Source: Caryophanales bacterium UBA5603 (GTDB lineage: Bacteria > Bacillota_I > Bacilli_A > Izemoplasmatales > Hujiaoplasmataceae). Taken from it: a stretch of 15,929 nucleotides of DNA. Numbering within the stretch: the stretch's first letter is position 1; every line of letters begins with the position of its first letter. Shown one piece after another: positions 8,169 through 14,908 of the stretch. Below the pieces are notes generated by a model. The model saw only the letters and a program-made list of their open reading frames with translations. It was not told the DNA's origin and ran no database searches. The DNA is taken from the NCBI GenBank assembly GCA_002424815.1, contig DILB01000019.1, positions 12,591 through 28,519 of the forward strand. The letters are read 5' to 3'. Made by a program: the position numbers and the translations under genes.

Positions 8169-11061
8169 TCCACTCATCCTCCTTCTTGTCGATATAAGCC
8201 ACGACAACCACCTCAGCCGCTTGAGTCTCTAAAACAAATACATAGCGTTTCAATTGCACGATGTTCCCGGCATATTCAACTTGATAGAGAATCGTATAAA
8301 CCCCTGGGACACTTGTATCGACGGTCCCAATGATTTCAACCGTTCCTTTGGTTGTTTTAGCCCCCGCTTCTTGATAAGGTTGATTTTTGAATAATGTGGT
8401 CACACCTTTATTTAAGGTTATGACAGGTAAAGCCGGCAAAGCAATGATATTTACCACGCGTGAATATTCATATAAGAAATTATCATTATAATGTACTTGA
8501 TATGAAAGCACATAACGACCCACTTGATTCACATTAACGGAACCTACTATTTTAACACTCAAACGCCCATCAATGATATTTAATCCTTGTTCCTGATATA
8601 AAGAACCTTGATAAAGGGTATCGAGCGAAGGATTGATTCTAACAGTATCAGGATAAAATGTCACTTCAATGATAGGATAAATCTCATTGATGGTGGTTTC
8701 ATAGAGATGATCAAGATTCCAACCAACAAAATTTAAACCCAAATTGACCGAGGACAATAGAGGTGGAAACGTTGGATAATCAATAACCTCTCCATAATAT
8801 CCTTGTAATGTATCAAGAAGCGTCAATTGGTCAATACCATAAAAATTAAAAGTATAAAGAATCGGTGACATTTTTGCATAGAGACTTATATCTGACGTTA
8901 AAGTCCCTGCCACGTAAGCATTCATAAAGGATAAATCATAATACCAACCTTCAAAATTCATGCCTTTGACATCCAAATTTTCGGCGGTAAATAAGGTGCC
9001 ATATCCAACAGATACTGATTCAATGAGTGTTTCTCCTTGATACATTGCCACTTTAAAAAGGATGGGTTCAAACTTTGCATATAAAATTAAATCACTCTTG
9101 ATTTGGTCCTTCACATAAAGTTCAGTCAATGCACTATTTAAATACCAACCTATAAAATTGAATCCTTGTTTGACGCTGATGGGCAAGGAATAATCCTCCC
9201 CATAAATGACAAATAAAGGATCAATCGAATCACCTTCGGTCACAAACTGAATCTGATAAGTTTTGATTTGCCATTTTGCGTATAAAGTTATATTATTTTC
9301 CAAGTATTGTGATTGATAGCTTTCATTGAATGAAGGATCGAGATACCAACCGATGAAATCATACCCTTCTTTTTCTAAAGGTGTTGTTTCATAAATGACG
9401 GTTTGATCAACCATAAGTGTCGCTATCAAGATATCATCATCGATTAACGTTACGGTTACTTTTGGATTTTCAATGAATCCTGCATATAAGGTCAAATCAT
9501 TTTCGATGGGATGAGGTTCATAAGGGATCGTCAAGGCTAAATCTAAGAACCAACCATTAAAGGTATATCCCGGTTTTGTTGCGAGAGGCAATAAAAGCGT
9601 GTCTCCATGCGCAACAATCATCGGTTCAATCGACTCACCACCCGTCACAAACGTGATGGTATGTGATGCATCCACGTATTTAGCATATAAGGTCACATCG
9701 GCAGTTACCATTTTCAAGGCATCAAAAGGTTCGTTAAACAATGCGTCATAAAACCAACCGATAAAAATTTGATCGGTCATTTCTGGGGCTTGAGGCAGGG
9801 TAAACGTTTCACCGCTTTCCACATAAAGCGGTTCAATCAGCGTTGATGATGGCGTTACAAAGGTTATTTTATGATAACTGCTTGTTATGAGCGAAAAAGC
9901 ATTGATGAGACCGTATCCGTAGTAGATATCCAGCCCTGCATCACCTAGATCTTCTGCCGTCCCGTATAACCGCGTTTTCACTTCTGCGATTGAAGCTTGT
10001 GGATAAAGCGACAGATAGAGGGCGATAATCCCTGCCACGTGCGGTGCAGCAAAACTAGTGCCACTGACGAGTGATACATTCGTATAGCCGTCAATCGCAG
10101 TCGTGACAATACCCGTCCCTGGCGCTGCTAAATCAACTTGCGTATTATAATTAGAATACGGTGCGATGGTTTTGGTTTTATCGACCGCCCCGACGGAAAT
10201 GGTATTTTCATAAGACGCTGGATACATCATCGCTGTACTTGTTTCGCCATCATTACCTGAAGCAGCGACCACAAAGACGCCTTGAGAAGTGGCATAGTTG
10301 ATGGCCGTTTCGGTCGCTGTATTAAAATAAGTACTTCCAAGCGATAAATTAATGACATGAGCGCCATTATCAACCGCATAGTAAATTCCTTTAATGACAT
10401 TGCTTTCTTTAAAACCCTCAGCGCCATTTTCATTGGCTTTGATAACCATTAATTGCGTGTTTTGGGTAATTCCAGCAATACCAATACTATTATCTTTAAT
10501 CGCACCGATGACACCCGCAACCATCGTCCCGTGGCCTTGATCATCATTGACAGCGTTTATACCCACAACATTATTAGGCACATTATAACTTAAGGATGAA
10601 ATTCTACCCACAAATTCAGGATGATCAATATCAATCCCTGTATCAATAATCGCAATAACGATTGCACTAGAGCCTAAAGAATAAGCCCAAGCATCATCGG
10701 TTTGTGTGATCTCAAGTCCATATTGTTGCGATAAATAAGGGTCTAGCGTTGGATCTTGCCACGGGGGTGCGGTTGGAAACATGATTGAATTATATAAAAA
10801 ACCCGCCGAGATTAAAGCAGTAATATCACGATTTTCGGGAACTTGATAAAGGGCGAGATGATACGATGTTATTTCATTTAATTGAAGATCATATTGAAAT
10901 GCGATTTGTTCGGCTTCTTCTATCGAAGACACGGGATACAAGACTTCGTTTTTGACAATATCGAAGGAAGGAATGGTGCCAATACTCAATGAAAAAAACG
11001 CAAAAATGATAAATTGCGCAAAAATAAAAAGCATCCATTTTTTAAAAGATTGAATCCGCAT
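8161..11061 (-). CDS. Secreted subtilisin-like serine protease with InlB and Ig-like repeats
   Basis: This is a 966-residue S8 family protease. Residues 9-28 form a hydrophobic export or anchor segment, and about 40-98 resemble a prodomain. The catalytic domain spans about 105-392, with Asp140 (IIDTGID), His177 (GHGTMVAG), oxyanion Asn270 (ASGND) and Ser336 (GTSFAAPHVAG), so it should be active. Six InlB B-repeats follow (about 396-800), each with a GW core such as IGWFYD, NGWFLD or IGWYLD. Two Ig-like repeats (about 806-945) precede a short charged tail. There is no LPXTG signal, C-terminal helix or lipobox, so it is either released or held by the N-terminal helix. GGAGG lies eight bases before the ATG. 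It is first in an operon with the Ig lipoprotein and is driven by an unusual promoter shared with the divergent RsgI-like gene. The substrate is unknown. Confidence 0.92.
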   Translation of the reverse strand: MRIQSFKKWMLFIFAQFIIFAFFSLSIGTIPSFDIVKNEVLYPVSSIEEAEQIAFQYDLQLNEITSYHLALYQVPENRDITALISAGFLYNSIMFPTAPPWQDPTLDPYLSQQYGLEITQTDDAWAYSLGSSAIVIAIIDTGIDIDHPEFVGRISSLSYNVPNNVVGINAVNDDQGHGTMVAGVIGAIKDNSIGIAGITQNTQLMVIKANENGAEGFKESNVIKGIYYAVDNGAHVINLSLGSTYFNTATETAINYATSQGVFVVAASGNDGETSTAMMYPASYENTISVGAVDKTKTIAPYSNYNTQVDLAAPGTGIVTTAIDGYTNVSLVSGTSFAAPHVAGIIALYLSLYPQASIAEVKTRLYGTAEDLGDAGLDIYYGYGLINAFSLITSSYHKITFVTPSSTLIEPLYVESGETFTLPQAPEMTDQIFIGWFYDALFNEPFDALKMVTADVTLYAKYVDASHTITFVTGGESIEPMIVAHGDTLLLPLATKPGYTFNGWFLDLALTIPYEPHPIENDLTLYAGFIENPKVTVTLIDDDILIATLMVDQTVIYETTPLEKEGYDFIGWYLDPSFNESYQSQYLENNITLYAKWQIKTYQIQFVTEGDSIDPLFVIYGEDYSLPISVKQGFNFIGWYLNSALTELYVKDQIKSDLILYAKFEPILFKVAMYQGETLIESVSVGYGTLFTAENLDVKGMNFEGWYYDLSFMNAYVAGTLTSDISLYAKMSPILYTFNFYGIDQLTLLDTLQGYYGEVIDYPTFPPLLSSVNLGLNFVGWNLDHLYETTINEIYPIIEVTFYPDTVRINPSLDTLYQGSLYQEQGLNIIDGRLSVKIVGSVNVNQVGRYVLSYQVHYNDNFLYEYSRVVNIIALPALPVITLNKGVTTLFKNQPYQEAGAKTTKGTVEIIGTVDTSVPGVYTILYQVEYAGNIVQLKRYVFVLETQAAEVVVVAYIDKKEDEWIA
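8662..9873 (-). repeat. Array of six InlB B-repeats in the protease
   Basis: Residues about 397-800 of the protease consist of six units of about 66 residues. Each has a beta strand, a central F-x-GW-(F/Y)-x-D core and a closing TLYAK-type strand. The copies are diverged at DNA level, so this is an old protein-level duplication rather than a recent tandem repeat. The sixth unit (VGWNLDH) is the most degenerate. Confidence 0.85.
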
Positions 11062-11087
11062 GCGTCATGCCTCCAAAGATATCTATA

Positions 11088-11119
11088 TTATATACGAAGA
11101 AAGCTTTTCAATTATTGGT
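11088..11119 (-). promoter_or_regulatory. Non-sigma-A-like promoter of the protease operon
   Basis: The minus strand reads ACCAATA (11113-11119), 16 bases, then CGTATATAA (11088-11096), with TTTGCG a few bases further upstream. The start site would fall near 11081, about 20 bases before the ATG and just ahead of the GGAGG at 11070-11074. The same two blocks at the same spacing occur on the plus strand at 11173-11204. A TATAAT is contained within CGTATATAAT, but the sequence 17 bases upstream of it (ATAATT) is a poor sigma-A -35. Confidence 0.65.
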
Positions 11120-11172
11120 ATTTGCGCAAAAAGATAGATTTTAGTCTTTTTATAACACTATTTGCGAATAAA

Positions 11173-11204
11173 ACCAATATTCCTTTGATCTAAAACGTAT
11201 ATAA
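11173..11204 (+). promoter_or_regulatory. Non-sigma-A-like promoter of the RsgI-like lipoprotein gene
   Basis: ACCAATA (11173-11179), 16 bases, then CGTATATAA (11196-11204), with TTTGCG at 11161-11166, copies the arrangement on the opposite strand. The spacer sequences differ, so the conservation is confined to the blocks. A start near 11211 gives a leader of about 27 bases that includes AAGGAGG (11223-11229). This excludes the in-frame GTG at 11208 as a start. Confidence 0.65.
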
Positions 11205-11237
11205 GGTGTGAAACAAAAAAATAAGGAGGATTTAAAA

Positions 11238-12164
11238 ATGAAAAAATTATTAGTTATACTTGGCGTTGGATTGATGCTATTAGGCTTAGTTGCCTGTGCT
11301 GAAGCCCAAACCTATGAGGCTTATGCTACCATCGATATCAACCCATCAATTGGCTTCGTCGTCAATGAGAAAAATATGATTAAAACGGCTTATGGTCTCA
11401 ATGAAGACGGCGAAATGCTGATGTTACAATTGAATTTGGCGGAAAAATCGGTTGAAACCGCCATGGGTGAAGTCATCGATAAAGCAATGGATCTCGGATT
11501 CATTGACGTCGAAGCCACCGAAACCGTTATTGAAGTCGATGCTATCGGTGATACCGATAAAATCACTGAGCGCATTCGTACGATGGTTCAAGAAAAAGTC
11601 TCTGATGCAATGAGTGATCGTGCTTTAAATGCCAATGTCAGAACCCGTGTATATGGGAATGAAATTGCTACTGCAGCACAAAACAAGGGTTTAACCCCAA
11701 TGCAATATCGTTTAATGCAAAGTGCACTTGAAATCGATCCTGAATTGACTGAAGAGGAAGCTTTAGAAGCAACACCAGAAGGTCTTGTATCAAGAATCAG
11801 AGCCAATAACAACATCGTTGCCGGTGTGGCAAGAACCTTAGTTGATGAATTTAAAGTTGAAAAAGATGCAATTCTTGCCATCTATCAACCACAAATTCAA
11901 GAACTTCGTGAAGAAATCGCCACATTGACAGAAGAAGGCGAAGATACAGCTATTCTTGAGGCTGAACTTGCGGCTCTTCTTCAAACGATGAGAACAGAAT
12001 TGCAAGCTGTTGTTCAAACCTACATCGCTCAATCCATTCCACTCATGACTGCCATTCAAACGCAATACCAAGCTCGTATTCAATTGAATGCCGAAAAAGT
12101 ATCTCAATACCGTGCAGGACTCCCAAACATTCCTAACGGTGGTAAAACGACAACCGCTAATTAA
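11238..12164 (+). CDS. RsgI middle-domain-like lipoprotein with C-terminal coiled coil
   Basis: This is a 308-residue lipoprotein with a signal peptide ending LGLVAC (lipobox Cys20). Residues about 25-135 match the extracytoplasmic middle domain of SigI anti-sigma factors (RsgI): DINPSIGFVVN, then a LN-x-DGE turn, then an amphipathic V-x-x-A-M-x-x-x-I-x-x-A helix ending in GFID. In RsgI proteins the Asn-Pro bond in this motif is reported to cleave itself; here it is Asn35-Pro36. The cytoplasmic RsgI N-terminal anti-sigma domain and transmembrane helix are absent, replaced by a lipid anchor, so this cannot itself bind a sigma factor in the cytoplasm. Residues about 205-295 are Glu/Gln/Ala-rich and likely a coiled coil. 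AAGGAGG lies eight bases before the ATG. It is divergent from, and probably co-regulated with, the protease operon. Confidence 0.75.
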   Translation: MKKLLVILGVGLMLLGLVACAEAQTYEAYATIDINPSIGFVVNEKNMIKTAYGLNEDGEMLMLQLNLAEKSVETAMGEVIDKAMDLGFIDVEATETVIEVDAIGDTDKITERIRTMVQEKVSDAMSDRALNANVRTRVYGNEIATAAQNKGLTPMQYRLMQSALEIDPELTEEEALEATPEGLVSRIRANNNIVAGVARTLVDEFKVEKDAILAIYQPQIQELREEIATLTEEGEDTAILEAELAALLQTMRTELQAVVQTYIAQSIPLMTAIQTQYQARIQLNAEKVSQYRAGLPNIPNGGKTTTAN

Positions 12165-12184
12165 CCAGTGAATATATAAAAGAT

Positions 12185-12220
12185 ACACCCGCTCTCAATA
12201 AGAAAGCGGGTGTGTTTTTT
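12185..12220 (+). terminator. Terminator of the RsgI-like lipoprotein gene
   Basis: ACACCCGCT (12185-12193) pairs perfectly with AGCGGGTGT (12205-12213) around an 11-base loop, followed by G and six T (12215-12220). In reverse it is followed only by a short ATCTTTTAT, so its action on the minus gene is weaker. The minus-strand gene's stop codon overlaps the T tract. Confidence 0.9.
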
Positions 12221-12842
12221 ATGGATTTGATTTTTCAAACAAGGTTTTTATTCTTTCAACTTTTACCATCGATTCAGCCAATAATCGAATCGGTCTGCCT
12301 TCGTTTTTTATGAAATATACCTCAATGATAAAACGATTTTTCGGTTTAATTTCGATTGATTTGATATTTGATAAGGGCATCGCATCCGACATAAACCGTC
12401 CCATTCGGTATTGCCAGCGATGCGTTAGGGAATTCACAAAGACAAAATGACGACGTTTGACATGGAGTTCGACCACTTGGTGCGTATCAATTTCATTATA
12501 GTCGTCGGTATTACGCTCTGCTAATAGATACTGATGACGACGAAAATTTAAAATGGATAGTCCTAATTTGATTAAATCCATTTTGTGATACATCGTAAAA
12601 AATAATACGGCTAAAATAATAAATAACAAATCGATTAAAGCGAGTGTTAACAGAAAGCCATATTGGGGATTATCAAGATCCGTTAGAATGGCAATGGTTG
12701 TAATTAAAGCACATCCAACCATGATAGCACCCAATCCTTTATAAGTGCTTTGGTAACGACTAGCTAAATCTAAAACCGTCTTCTTTGATACTTCTGACCC
12801 ATCAAACAACGTATAAATTTCTTCATAATGTTTAGAGTCCAT
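12219..12842 (-). CDS. Two-helix membrane protein with C-terminal PH-like beta region (unknown function)
   Basis: The product is 207 residues from the ATG at 12842. The N-terminal 35 residues are polar and cytoplasmic-looking (HYEEIYTLFDGSEVS). Two helices lie at about 37-55 and 62-84. The rest is soluble, with alternating strands (HVKRRHFVFVNSL, IKSIEIKPKNRFIIEVYFI) and a final helix, which resembles a bacterial PH-like fold reading a basic surface; that is a guess from pattern alone. The start is chosen because AAAGGG lies nine bases before ATG 12842, whereas the in-frame ATG at 12875 has no ribosome site. It is transcribed alone from a promoter with a palindrome in its spacer. Confidence 0.7.
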   Translation of the reverse strand: MDSKHYEEIYTLFDGSEVSKKTVLDLASRYQSTYKGLGAIMVGCALITTIAILTDLDNPQYGFLLTLALIDLLFIILAVLFFTMYHKMDLIKLGLSILNFRRHQYLLAERNTDDYNEIDTHQVVELHVKRRHFVFVNSLTHRWQYRMGRFMSDAMPLSNIKSIEIKPKNRFIIEVYFIKNEGRPIRLLAESMVKVERIKTLFEKSNP

Positions 12843-12895
12843 CGATGTCAACCCTTTCGATTGATTAGCGTTCATCTTTGATGTCTTTCAATTTC

Positions 12896-12924
12896 ATTTT
12901 ATCATGATTTAATCATGGATTCAA
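12896..12924 (-). promoter_or_regulatory. Sigma-A promoter with 15-base palindromic operator-like spacer
   Basis: On the minus strand TTGAAT (12919-12924) and TAAAAT (12896-12901, extended as TGATAAAAT) are 17 bases apart. Bases 12903-12917 of the spacer form a perfect palindrome, CATGATT-T-AATCATG. A dimeric repressor bound there would occlude polymerase. Confidence 0.65.
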
Positions 12925-12938
12925 GGTCACACACCAAT

Positions 12939-12964
12939 AAAAAAGGATGACCAAAACGTCATCC
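12939..12964 (-). terminator. Terminator of the flavodoxin/FMN-binding operon
   Basis: GGATGAC (12945-12951) and GTCATCC (12958-12964) form a perfect 7-bp stem with a six-base loop. On the minus strand it is followed by six T (12939-12944). It lies 12 bases past the stop of the FMN-binding gene. Confidence 0.88.
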
Positions 12965-12976
12965 AAGTCATCAAAT

Positions 12977-13390
12977 CTATGATTCGATTGTTTTTAAGTT
13001 TGTTAAAGCATTTTCTACGGCTAATAATATGACTTTTGAAGAATACGTCGCGCCCGCAATCGTGTCAACTTGTAAGGAATTTGTTAAGATAATTGAATCA
13101 ATGATGGCTTCACCTTCTGATCCTTGACCATTGAGATGTTCAATGATATCAATTTGGGTCATCTCATGATTCACCACATGAACATGAAGGGTCACTGACA
13201 CAGGTAGTGCGGTGTATTTTCCAATATAAACGCCATCGTCGATTACCGTTAAATCAATGACATTAATTTCAGCGGTGATCAATGATTCTAAGTTTTTATT
13301 CATGGATTGAATCATGATTATTCCACTGATTATAAGAGCGACCAAAACACAAACAGACACGATTAAAAATCGGAATTTTTTATGTTTCAT
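12977..13390 (-). CDS. Membrane-anchored FMN-binding domain protein
   Basis: The product is 137 residues, with one N-terminal helix (about 7-27) followed by an extracytoplasmic FMN-binding domain. It opens with DDGVYIGKYT (51-60), continues through a beta strand with VTLHVHVVNHEMTQIDIIEH, and ends in a LQVDTIAGATYSSKVI motif. In this family (as in NqrC/RnfG and PplA) the Thr of the S/T-GAT-x-S/T motif receives FMN covalently from ApbE; here it is Thr115. No ApbE gene is in the window. The protein is short, essentially a single domain, and may pass electrons outside the membrane. It lies seven bases after the flavodoxin gene with no strong ribosome site of its own, so it is probably translationally coupled. 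Confidence 0.85.
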   Translation of the reverse strand: MKHKKFRFLIVSVCVLVALIISGIIMIQSMNKNLESLITAEINVIDLTVIDDGVYIGKYTALPVSVTLHVHVVNHEMTQIDIIEHLNGQGSEGEAIIDSIILTNSLQVDTIAGATYSSKVILLAVENALTNLKTIES

Positions 13391-13397
13391 CGTTGGT

Positions 13398-13853
13398 TTA
13401 CTCGATATTCGTTAAAATTTTGACAAGATCTTTGATTTGCGTTTCTCTTCTTCGACTTGACCAATGAACAATCCCATACCCATACAAATCAGGGTTAGCA
13501 TAGGCCACAGCAGAGAGCAATTGTCGCATCGTATGGTTTCCACCTAACCATCCAACTTTAAAATATTGTGTCATTAAGACACCGAGTTTTTGTCGTTTTG
13601 GAATTTCCGTTCTTTTGAGATAATCTTGAACCGGAACCGGTAGTGAAAAACCTTGAACCGGGGTTCCTAATATTAAGATATCGTAACCTTCCATAGAAGG
13701 AATATCTTTTAAGGTTTTATCGGAGGCAATATTGTATACCGTTATTTCTTCTAGCCTCACTTGATGATTGGCTAATTCCAAGACTTTTTTAATTTCTAAT
13801 GCCACTTGCCGTGTATGTCCCGTTTCTGAATAAACGATGATGCCTATTTTCAT
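13398..13853 (-). CDS. Flavodoxin-like protein
   Basis: This is a 151-residue single-domain flavodoxin fold. It begins MKIGIIVYSETGHT, where residues 8-14 (YSETGHT) form the FMN phosphate-binding loop. The second flavin-contact loop is GTPVQGFSLPVPV (63-75), and a third loop runs GWLGGNHTMRQL (101-112). The family carries electrons or acts as a small NAD(P)H:quinone or FMN reductase; the sequence does not decide which. GGGAGG lies six bases before the ATG. It is the first gene of an operon with the FMN-binding membrane protein, which suggests it reduces that partner or acts in the same redox chain (inference). Confidence 0.87.
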   Translation of the reverse strand: MKIGIIVYSETGHTRQVALEIKKVLELANHQVRLEEITVYNIASDKTLKDIPSMEGYDILILGTPVQGFSLPVPVQDYLKRTEIPKRQKLGVLMTQYFKVGWLGGNHTMRQLLSAVAYANPDLYGYGIVHWSSRRRETQIKDLVKILTNIE

Positions 13854-13909
13854 GCGATGCCTCCCAAAAGCGATAAACGCCTAAATAACAAAGTTATTAT
13901 TTCAAAAAT

Positions 13910-13918
13910 ATTTTATCA
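13910..13918 (-). promoter_or_regulatory. Extended -10 promoter element of the flavodoxin operon
   Basis: On the minus strand TGATAAAAT provides an extended -10 (TGn plus TAAAAT), 57 bases upstream of the ATG at 13853. No clear -35 lies 17 bases upstream (only an AT-rich TTAATA-like stretch); a TTGATT is 20 bases away. Confidence 0.4.
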
Positions 13919-14038
13919 TAATCCCGTAAAATATTAATCAACAATCGTAAAAATAATTCTATAATATGCATTTTTTGCATTTTTTCATTATTGATTATTT
14001 ATGATGGTCATTTTCATCGATTTATCGCTATATTTTGA

Positions 14039-14067
14039 TTGATTCTCCCAAATTCGAGTGGTATACT
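14039..14067 (+). promoter_or_regulatory. Promoter of the interrupted InlB-repeat lipoprotein gene
   Basis: TTGATT (14039-14044) and TATACT (14062-14067) are 17 bases apart, and TGG directly before TATACT gives an extended -10. It lies 77 bases upstream of the ATG at 14144. A good promoter and ribosome site argue that the gene was recently functional. Confidence 0.65.
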
Positions 14068-14143
14068 AAAAATAATAAACAATCTTTTACTATTCATATC
14101 CTTACGCTCGTTTTATAATATGATAGCGATTTTGGAGGCAATG

Positions 14144-14845
14144 ATGGTTAAAAAATTCAATTATATCTTAACTTTGGCTTTATTTTTTACTCTTATCGGT
14201 TGTGATTTTAGCAGTGTTCGCATTTCATTTGAATCGAATGGTGGCACACCTGTGGAACAAGTCACTGAATTTGACCCTTCTTTTTATCAATTTGAAACCC
14301 CTACGAAGGAGGGTTTTATCTTCGCGGGATGGTATGAGGATACCGAATTGACCGAACCTTTTGATCCTGATAAAGAACGGTCGAATTGGAAATTGACCCT
14401 TTATGCAAAATGGGTTCCTAATTCTGTTCCGATTACCGTCATCCATTATGCCTAGGTTTTAATCGATGGCACTTACACGGTTCATTCAACGAGGCAAGAT
14501 ACCTTATTTATTAATCTTGAAGCCATGGATCTGAGTCCCTTAATTTTAAAAATTCCTGGATATGCCTTCAATGGATCTAAAACAAAGTTTACAGAAAATC
14601 ACGTTTCAACTTATCGTCTATCTATCTACTATGATTTAATCGTTTATACGCTGGTGATTGATGAAAATGGCGGTGATCCTGTCGAGGATATATCTGTAAA
14701 ATACGGTCAGGCCATCACGCCTCCTCTCATGACAAAAGAGGGTTATACTTTCTCAGGATGGGATAAACCATTTCCAGAAACAATGCCTTTAAACGGGGAT
14801 ACTTTAGTGGCTCAATGGACGGTTAATTCATCCGAACCCGTCTAA
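14144..14845 (+). pseudogene. InlB-repeat lipoprotein gene interrupted by one in-frame TAG
   Basis: From ATG 14144 (GGAGG five bases upstream) the frame encodes a signal peptide ending TLIGC (lipobox Cys20), then an InlB repeat with core IFAGWYED closing LTLYAKW. It stops at TAG 14453-14455, codon 104. The same frame then runs open, with no other stop, from 14456 to TAA 14843. This second part encodes VLIDGTYTV, a degenerate middle repeat (GYAFNGSK) and another InlB repeat (YTFSGWDK) closing LVAQW. The protein pattern is continuous across the TAG (ITVIHYA-stop-VLIDGTYTV), so this is one gene of about 232 residues broken by a point change; CAG (Gln) to TAG is a simple explanation. If expressed as is, it yields a 103-residue lipoprotein with one InlB repeat. 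Sequencing error, recent pseudogene or readthrough cannot be told apart. Confidence 0.75.
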
Positions 14846-14879
14846 ATTCTTAAATTATTTCATCCAAATTTATTCTTTA

Positions 14880-14908
14880 AATGTTACACTTCGGTGTGAC
14901 ATTTTTTT
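14880..14908 (+). terminator. Terminator with UUCG tetraloop
   Basis: AATGTTACAC (14880-14889) pairs with GTGTGACATT (14894-14903), with one G-T pair, around a C(TTCG)G tetraloop. Seven T follow (14902-14908). It ends the plus-strand InlB gene. In the minus direction there is no T run after the hairpin. Confidence 0.88.

Noticed and set aside
11173..11201. Classical sigma-W type promoter (TGAAAC-N16-CGTA) for the RsgI-like gene
   Set aside because: CGTATA is present but the nearest TGAAAC-like block (TAAAAC at 11169-11174) is 21 bases away; the pattern shared by both strands is ACCAATA at 16 bases, so the sigma-W label is not supported.
11208..11237. Upstream GTG start adding ten residues (MKQKNKEDLK) to the RsgI-like lipoprotein
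   Set aside because: No ribosome site precedes it, it lies at or before the likely transcription start, and it would put a charged stretch before a good signal peptide; ATG 11238 has AAGGAGG at eight bases.
11588..12188. Minus-strand open frames of 97 and 116 codons opposite the RsgI-like gene
   Set aside because: They are antisense shadows; the plus frame has a lipobox signal, recognisable domain, ribosome site and terminator.
13967..13986. Tandem TGCATTTTTT (two 10-base units) in the gap upstream of the flavodoxin gene
   Set aside because: Short, AT-rich and only two units; compatible with chance in a sequence of this composition.
14039..14143. Longer start for the interrupted InlB lipoprotein
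   Set aside because: The extension covers the promoter (14039-14067) and has no ribosome site; ATG 14144 follows GGAGG and opens directly with the signal peptide.
14525..14845. Second half of the interrupted InlB gene as an independent 106-residue gene
   Set aside because: Its ATG has no ribosome site, there is no signal peptide, and the same frame is open back to the TAG at 14453, continuing the repeat pattern.
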